This document shows positions 59,433 through 64,000 of a stretch of 64,000 nucleotides of DNA, one piece after another. A model generated the notes under the pieces. The model was not told the DNA's origin. It did no database searches and worked only from the letters and a program-made list of their open reading frames with translations. Origin of the DNA: Actinoallomurus soli (lineage in GTDB: Bacteria; Actinomycetota; Actinomycetes; Streptosporangiales; Streptosporangiaceae); NCBI RefSeq assembly GCF_024055715.1, contig NZ_JAMXMV010000020.1:62001-126000 (forward strand), written 5' to 3'. The position numbers and the translations under genes are program-made. Positions within the stretch are counted from its first letter, which is position 1. The number at the start of each line of letters is the position of its first letter.

Positions 59433-60065
59433 GTGCCGATGGCACCGAGAAGAGCGGCGGCGCTCCGCGACGGCGGCGGAGAGCAGAGCCTGCGCGCCCA
59501 CCTGATCGCCACCGCCGAACGCCTGATCTCCGAACGCGGCACGGCCGGGCTCACCGTGCGCGCGATCGCCCGCGCGGCCGGGGTCGCCGACGGAGTGCTC
59601 TACAACCACTTCGCCGACAAGGAGGAGTTGCTGGCCCACGCTCTGCAGGCGCGGGTACGGGCCGTCGAGAGCGGCCTCGGCGCGCTCCCCGAGCCGGGCG
59701 GCGGGACGGTCGAGGGCAACCTGCGCGCCTACCTCGCCCACGGCCTGGACCTGCATCGGGCGATCCTCCCGGCGTTCGCCGGGTTGCTCGGCCGGCCCGA
59801 GGTCCTCGCCAGGTTCGCCGACCTGGCGCGGCCGGGGGACGACTGGCGCGATCGGCTGATCGGCTACCTGCGGGCCGAGCGGGACCTGGGGCGGCTCGCA
59901 CCGGACGCGCCGGTGGAGCCGGCGGCCCGGATGATGGTCGGCGTCTGTCACGAGGCGATCCTGTCCTCGTTGCTGCGCCGCTCCGGGACACCGGACACCG
60001 CTTCCGTTCCCCCGGAGGAGATCGATGCCGTGGTCGCCGCCGTACTGCGGGGCATCGGCCGCTGA
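59433..60065 (+). CDS. TetR-family transcriptional regulator
   Basis: The 210-aa protein has the HTH LTVRAIARAAGVADGVLYNHF (~41-61) and a helical ligand domain. Starts at GTG 59433 or ATG 59439; neither has a strong ribosome site. It follows the methyltransferase on the same strand. The twin palindromes upstream of the methyltransferase are its most likely target. Confidence 0.88.
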   Translation: MPMAPRRAAALRDGGGEQSLRAHLIATAERLISERGTAGLTVRAIARAAGVADGVLYNHFADKEELLAHALQARVRAVESGLGALPEPGGGTVEGNLRAYLAHGLDLHRAILPAFAGLLGRPEVLARFADLARPGDDWRDRLIGYLRAERDLGRLAPDAPVEPAARMMVGVCHEAILSSLLRRSGTPDTASVPPEEIDAVVAAVLRGIGR

Positions 60066-60071
60066 TCCGGG

Positions 60072-60116
60072 CCATCGCTCCGGACCGTCTCTTGCGGACC
60101 ATCGCTCCGGACCGTC
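60072..60116 (+). repeat. 18-bp direct repeat, 27-bp period
   Basis: CCATCGCTCCGGACCGTC occurs at 60072-60089 and 60099-60116, with a third partial copy after it. It lies in the short gap between the TetR gene and the Ppx/GppA gene; no function is evident. Confidence 0.6.
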
Positions 60117-60222
60117 GCTCCGGGCCGTTCCTCGGGTGACGGCCCGGCCGCACTCGGCCTGCGGCCGGGTACGGCCGGACGCCGCCGGGCGGACCGGGGC
60201 AAAGGGCCGGTAACGTGCGGCC

Positions 60223-61155
60223 ATGAGACTCGGTGTCCTGGATGTCGGATCGAACACCGTTCACCTGCTGGTGGTCGACGCACACCACGGCGCGGCGCCG
60301 CTGCCCGCCTTCTCCCACAAGGAGGAGATGCGGCTGGCCGCCCACCTGGAGGACGACCGGCTGTCCGAGGAGGGGGCGGCGCTGCTGGAGAGCTTCGTCG
60401 CGGACGCCGTGCGCATCGCCGAGGACAAGGGGGTGGAACGGCTCATCGGGTTCGCCACCTCGGCGGTCCGCGAGGCGGCCAACGGTGAGGACGTCCTCGC
60501 GAAGGTGCGCGCCGAGAGCGGTGTGGACCTTCGGGTGCTCCCCGGCGAGGAGGAGGCGCGGCTGACCTTCCTGGCCGCGCGCCGGTGGTTCGGCTGGTCG
60601 GCGGGTCGCCTGCTGCTCCTCGACATCGGCGGCGGTTCCCTCGAGATCGCCGCGGGCGCCGACGAGGACCCGGACTTCGCGGCGTCCGTGCCGCTGGGAG
60701 CGGGGAGGCTGACCCGTGACTGGTTCACCGCCGATCCGCCGCCGCCCGAGGAGGTGCGCGCGCTCCGCAAGTACGTCCGGGCGGCGATCGCCCGCGAGGT
60801 CTCCGGGGTGACACGGCGCGGCACGCCGGATCACGCCGTGGCGACCTCCAAGACGTTCAAGCAGCTCGCCCGGATCGCCGGAGCCGCTCCGACCGGGCAG
60901 GGCCCGCTGGTCCAGCGGGTGCTCAGTCACGCGGACCTCATCGAGTGGACCGAACGGCTGGCCGGGATGAGCGCGGACGAGCGCGCCGAGTTGCCGGGGG
61001 TGTCGCCGGGCCGGGCGCCGCAGCTCGTCGCCGGGGCGATCGTCGCGGACGCCGCGATGGACCTGTTCGAGCTGTCCGAGGTCATGGTCTGCCCGTGGGC
61101 GCTGAGAGAGGGCGTCATCCTGCGTCATCTCGACATGTTGCCCGAGTCGGCCTGA
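60223..61155 (+). CDS. Ppx/GppA-family phosphatase
   Basis: The 310-aa protein has the ASKHA phosphate-1 loop [15 protein letters not shown] (~5-19), [16 protein letters not shown] and phosphate-2 [12 protein letters not shown] (~142-153). It ends near the typical length of actinobacterial Ppx1/GppA forms. Members hydrolyse inorganic polyphosphate or pppGpp and so influence the stringent response and phosphate reserves; which reaction this one favours is not clear. Confidence 0.9.
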   Translation: MRLGVLDVGSNTVHLLVVDAHHGAAPLPAFSHKEEMRLAAHLEDDRLSEEGAALLESFVADAVRIAEDKGVERLIGFATSAVREAANGEDVLAKVRAESGVDLRVLPGEEEARLTFLAARRWFGWSAGRLLLLDIGGGSLEIAAGADEDPDFAASVPLGAGRLTRDWFTADPPPPEEVRALRKYVRAAIAREVSGVTRRGTPDHAVATSKTFKQLARIAGAAPTGQGPLVQRVLSHADLIEWTERLAGMSADERAELPGVSPGRAPQLVAGAIVADAAMDLFELSEVMVCPWALREGVILRHLDMLPESA

Positions 61156-61209
61156 CCCGCCGGAGAGGCGGAGCCGCGTACGCGTGAGCAGGAACAACCA
61201 CGCGAAACG

Positions 61210-61238
61210 TTGACATGTGCGCGTTTGAGGCCAAAACT
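61210..61238 (+). promoter_or_regulatory. candidate promoter of the GH31 gene
   Basis: TTGACA at 61210-61215 is an exact -35; AAAACT at 61233-61238 is a modest -10 after a 17-base spacer. A GATCATGATC palindrome follows at ~61250. Confidence 0.4.
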
Positions 61239-61313
61239 GAGCACGATCGATCATGATCAGGCATGGGCCGGAATGGGGGCACCAGCCCGCAGACCCCTCT
61301 CGGGAGGTACCGG

Positions 61314-63395
61314 GTGCTGTCATGGCGTGACCGACCGGTCGCGATCGCCGTCTCTCTCGCAACGCTGACGCTGGGCTCCCTCGCCGCGGTGCCCGCCGCG
61401 GACGCCGGCACGAAGGCCGCCGCCGGCCCGCGGGTGACCCACGATGCCCGCTCGGTGACCCTCAGAGTGCCCCCATCGGCCGGAGCGCCGGGGTACTCCG
61501 TCAAGGTCGCCACCGAATCCCTGACCATCACGACCACGCGGGGCGGGCGCACGGTCCTGGCCACCGCGGGCGGCACGGTCGGCGGCCTGCGCTTCCGCGA
61601 CGGCGGGACCTGGCAGCGGGCCACCAGGGTCACCGGCTGGTCCTGGAAGAACGGCGTGCTGCGCCTCGACACCGCCACCACGCGGGACGGCGTCACCGCC
61701 GAGGCGCTGATCACGCCGAAGCCCGACCGTTACGCCCTGTCCTGGAGCGTCAAGGGCGGCGCCGCCGACCGGCTGGGCCTCGCCTTCGACCTGAAGTCCG
61801 CGGGTCACTGGTACGGCCACGGCGAGACGGCGACCCCGGGCGGCGGTCCGTACACCGACCAGCCGTGGCCACTGGACGCCGGCGACGTGCACGACGACGC
61901 CTTCGGGCCGGCGTCGTACGAGGTGGTCGACCCGTTCTGGTACACCTCCAGCGCCACCGGGCTGCTCGTCGACACCGACGAGGTCATGGACGTCGCCATC
62001 AACGACGGAAAGGACGGCCTCGGCCGCTTCACCGTCGACTCCGGCGGCACCTACAACGCCACCGTCTTCGTGGAGGCGGACCCCTTCCAGGTCTACCGCG
62101 ACCACACCGGCGTCGTGGGCAAGCCCGCCAAGAGCGACGCCACGTACACGCAGTTCGCCGAGCCGCTGTGGAACTCCTGGGCACAGTTCTACACGAACGT
62201 CGACCAGGCCAAGCTCCTCGACTACGCGCAGAAGCTGCACGACGACGGCATCCCCGGGCACACGATCCAGCTCGACGACCGGTGGGAGTCCAACTACGGC
62301 AACCTGACCTTCGACACCAGGACCTTCCCCGACGCCCGTGCGATGTCGGACCGGATCCACGCGATGGGCTACGACTTCGGTATCTGGGTCACCCTGTGGA
62401 TCAACCTGGACTCCACCAACTACCGGTACGCCGCCGACCACGGCTACCTGCTGAAGGACAAGGCCGATCCCGCCAAGCCCTGCACGGTGAGCTGGTGGAA
62501 CGGCACCGCGGGCATCGTCGACCTGGCCAACCCCGACGCCAAGGCCTGGTACGTCGCGAACCTGAAGAAGCTGATGAGCACCTACCGGGTGGACGGCTTC
62601 AAGTTCGACACCCGCTTCTTCGACGACACCTGCGCCCCCGATGACGGCTACCGGCGCGCCGACTACCAGCGGCTCGGCGCGCAGCTCGCCGACCAGTTCG
62701 ATCTGCAGGGCGCCGGCATCCGCGTGCACTGGAGCGGATCGCAGCAGACCGGCTTCGTCATCCGCCAGGTCGACAAGGGGACCGGCTGGGACTCCCTCGC
62801 GGCCTCCGTGGCGCAGAACCTCGCGATCTCCACGATCGGCTATCCGTTCGTCGAGACCGACATGGTCGGCGGCTCGCTCGGCCAGCCCGCCCCGACCAAG
62901 GAGGTCCTCATCCGGTGGGCCCAGGCGGCCTCGCTGATGCCGTTGATGTACTCCTCGACGTCCCCCGCCGGAACCAACGACACGACGACCGGCAAGCCGG
63001 TCTCCTACGACCAGGAGACGATCGACCGGTACCGCGACGCCGTGCAGGCGCACGGCAGGCTCGCGCCCTACATCTGGGACCAGGTGCGGCACAGTGTCGC
63101 GACCGGCGACCCGATCATGCGGCCGCTGTTCTTCGACTTCCCGAAGGACGCGAGGGCGTACACGGTGAACGACGAGTGGATGCTCGGCCCGGCGGTTCTC
63201 GCCGCGCCGAAGCTGAGCAGCGGCGTCACCCGTGACGTGTTCCTGCCGACGGGGACCTGGTTCGACGTCAACCGCGGCACCGTGATCCACGGCCCGGTGA
63301 CCCTGCGCGGCTACAGCGTGCCGCTCGACGTCACGCCGGCGTTCGTCGATCTGAAGGCCCCGGGCGCCGCCACGGCGATCCGCGCGCTCAAGTAG
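61314..63395 (+). CDS. secreted glycoside hydrolase family 31
   Basis: The 693-aa protein starts at GTG 61314, six bases after GGGAGG; the longer frame from 61263 adds an unsupported 17 residues. A signal peptide (RPVAIAVSLATLTLGSLAAV) precedes a beta-sandwich and the GH31 barrel. The nucleophile is the Asp in VDGFKFDTRFF and the acid Asp is in QVDKGTGWDSL; GYPFVETDMVGG is a further family mark. GH31 includes alpha-glucosidases, alpha-xylosidases and related enzymes. The short TxxFKFDT form resembles the subgroup of alpha-galactosidase or sulfoquinovosidase-like enzymes, so the exact substrate is open. Confidence 0.88.
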   Translation: MLSWRDRPVAIAVSLATLTLGSLAAVPAADAGTKAAAGPRVTHDARSVTLRVPPSAGAPGYSVKVATESLTITTTRGGRTVLATAGGTVGGLRFRDGGTWQRATRVTGWSWKNGVLRLDTATTRDGVTAEALITPKPDRYALSWSVKGGAADRLGLAFDLKSAGHWYGHGETATPGGGPYTDQPWPLDAGDVHDDAFGPASYEVVDPFWYTSSATGLLVDTDEVMDVAINDGKDGLGRFTVDSGGTYNATVFVEADPFQVYRDHTGVVGKPAKSDATYTQFAEPLWNSWAQFYTNVDQAKLLDYAQKLHDDGIPGHTIQLDDRWESNYGNLTFDTRTFPDARAMSDRIHAMGYDFGIWVTLWINLDSTNYRYAADHGYLLKDKADPAKPCTVSWWNGTAGIVDLANPDAKAWYVANLKKLMSTYRVDGFKFDTRFFDDTCAPDDGYRRADYQRLGAQLADQFDLQGAGIRVHWSGSQQTGFVIRQVDKGTGWDSLAASVAQNLAISTIGYPFVETDMVGGSLGQPAPTKEVLIRWAQAASLMPLMYSSTSPAGTNDTTTGKPVSYDQETIDRYRDAVQAHGRLAPYIWDQVRHSVATGDPIMRPLFFDFPKDARAYTVNDEWMLGPAVLAAPKLSSGVTRDVFLPTGTWFDVNRGTVIHGPVTLRGYSVPLDVTPAFVDLKAPGAATAIRALK

Positions 63396-63440
63396 GCGGC
63401 AGCCGGTCGGCGGCGTGCCGACCGGAGCGGTAGGGGCGAC

Positions 63441-63476
63441 GACCGCGGCCGGTGACCCTGGTCACCGGCCGCGGTC
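63441..63476. terminator. bidirectional terminator between GH31 and GH8
   Basis: A 17-base perfect inverted repeat (GACCGCGGCCGGTGACC and complement) with two central bases sits between the convergent stops. Confidence 0.85.
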
Positions 63477-63490
63477 CGCTTCACGCCGCC

Positions 63491-64000
63491 TCAGCTCGCG
63501 GGCGACCAGTAGTCACCGGCCATGACGATGTAGACGAGCATCTTGATCGTTTCACCGTAGTACGTGTCGCCGTACGGGTTGCCGGCCAGGAAGTTCCAGA
63601 GCTTGTCGGTCCAGCCCTGGTCTCCGGCGGCCATGGCGGCGACACCGACGGGATCGTTGGCCGCCTCGGACTGGTCGCCGGTCTGTGTGGGCGTGCCGTC
63701 GAGCTTCGTGTGCGGGTAGATCTTGGCGGGGTCGCCGCCGGCATGGCTCTTGTAGCTCGCGGACTCCTTCGTCGCGACGCCGATGCTCACGGACGAGCCG
63801 TAAAGGAGGGCGTCGGTGCCGATGTGCCACGGCACGCGCACGGAGTTGTACCCGACGATGTCGTCCGGCTGGCTCTCCTGGTAGTCGGCGGGGGCCGGCT
63901 TCGGGCCGGTGGTGTTCGCGTCCACCACGAAGTCCGACAGCAGGTTCGCGGTGGGGGAGTACTTCGCGGTGAACTCCTGGATCACGGCCTCGGTACGGGT
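63491..64000 (-). CDS. GH8 endoglucanase, 3' part only
   Basis: The last ~169 codons of a gene that continues past the right edge. KYSPTANLLSDFVVDANT, NSVRVPWHIGTDALLYG and ETIKMLVYIVMAGDYW match the second half of GH8 enzymes, whose (alpha/alpha)6 barrel carries the Y-x-x-x-R-V-P-W segment. GH8 members act on cellulose, xylan, chitosan or lichenan; with GH48 and GH6 nearby a cellulase is likely. The upstream half with the acid Glu is outside the window. Confidence 0.85.
   Translation of the reverse strand, partial: TRTEAVIQEFTAKYSPTANLLSDFVVDANTTGPKPAPADYQESQPDDIVGYNSVRVPWHIGTDALLYGSSVSIGVATKESASYKSHAGGDPAKIYPHTKLDGTPTQTGDQSEAANDPVGVAAMAAGDQGWTDKLWNFLAGNPYGDTYYGETIKMLVYIVMAGDYWSPAS

Noticed and set aside
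60072-60116. CRISPR-like repeat
   Set aside because: Only two full 18-bp copies in tandem at a 27-bp period, with no spacers of CRISPR length and no cas genes.

Overview
The window reads as a chromosomal segment of a saprophytic, high-GC actinomycete. The reasons are very high GC, many GTG and some TTG starts, a WhiJ-type cluster (HATPase, XRE/DUF5753, DUF397), a DUF574-type methyltransferase, and secreted enzymes joined to CBM2 modules. A member of Streptosporangiales (Actinomadura/Actinoallomurus-like) is my best guess; that is inference. I saw no rRNA, tRNA or CRISPR array.

Layout. 1-3426 (minus): a partial SGNH/GDSL lipoprotein and a membrane-anchored Asp-box propeller protein. 3605-11845 (minus): a hemicellulose/arabinan utilisation operon (binding protein, two permeases, GH51, GH2, a 23-codon micro-ORF, galT), facing its LacI regulator at 12051. 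13107-14515: gene debris, mainly a scrambled GH3 beta-glucosidase. 14516-16967: a lipoprotein and the WhiJ-type cluster. 17038-17875: tenA under a TPP riboswitch. 17953-25364: a mixed run of TauE/SafE permease, AraC, GNAT, membrane protein, methyltransferase, PhzF-like protein and a MerR/SDR pair. 25491-28530: convergent PL11 and PL1 pectinases with look-alike operators. 28803-30960: an MFS exporter followed by two genes that both lost their 5' parts. 31004-36434: an HTH/Clp-N operon, a PPOX/MarR divergent pair and a two-subunit acyl-CoA carboxylase. 36463-40076: an NmrA-like protein/TetR pair, enoyl-CoA hydratase and CPBP protein. 40258-46222: a CelR-type regulator with a perfect CelR box, then CBM2-GH48 and CBM2-GH6 cellulases.

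46740-57530 is the most unusual region. A LacI regulator with two in-phase palindromic operators heads a tightly packed operon. It encodes a complete sugar-type ABC importer (without ATPase), four different ADP-ribosylglycohydrolase-fold proteins, a class III CoA-transferase and a CitE-type CoA lyase. I read it as an uptake and breakdown route for a glycoside or N-glycoside whose hydroxy-acid part is CoA-activated and cleaved. I know of no described pathway with this gene set.

57546-64000: two methyltransferases, a TetR with twin tandem operators, a Ppx/GppA-family protein, a secreted GH31 enzyme and, running off the right edge, a GH8 endoglucanase. As a whole the window is a plant cell-wall degradation island (cellulose: GH48, GH6, GH8; pectin: PL1, PL11; hemicellulose side chains: GH51, GH2, GH31). 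Local LacI-type regulators control parts of it.
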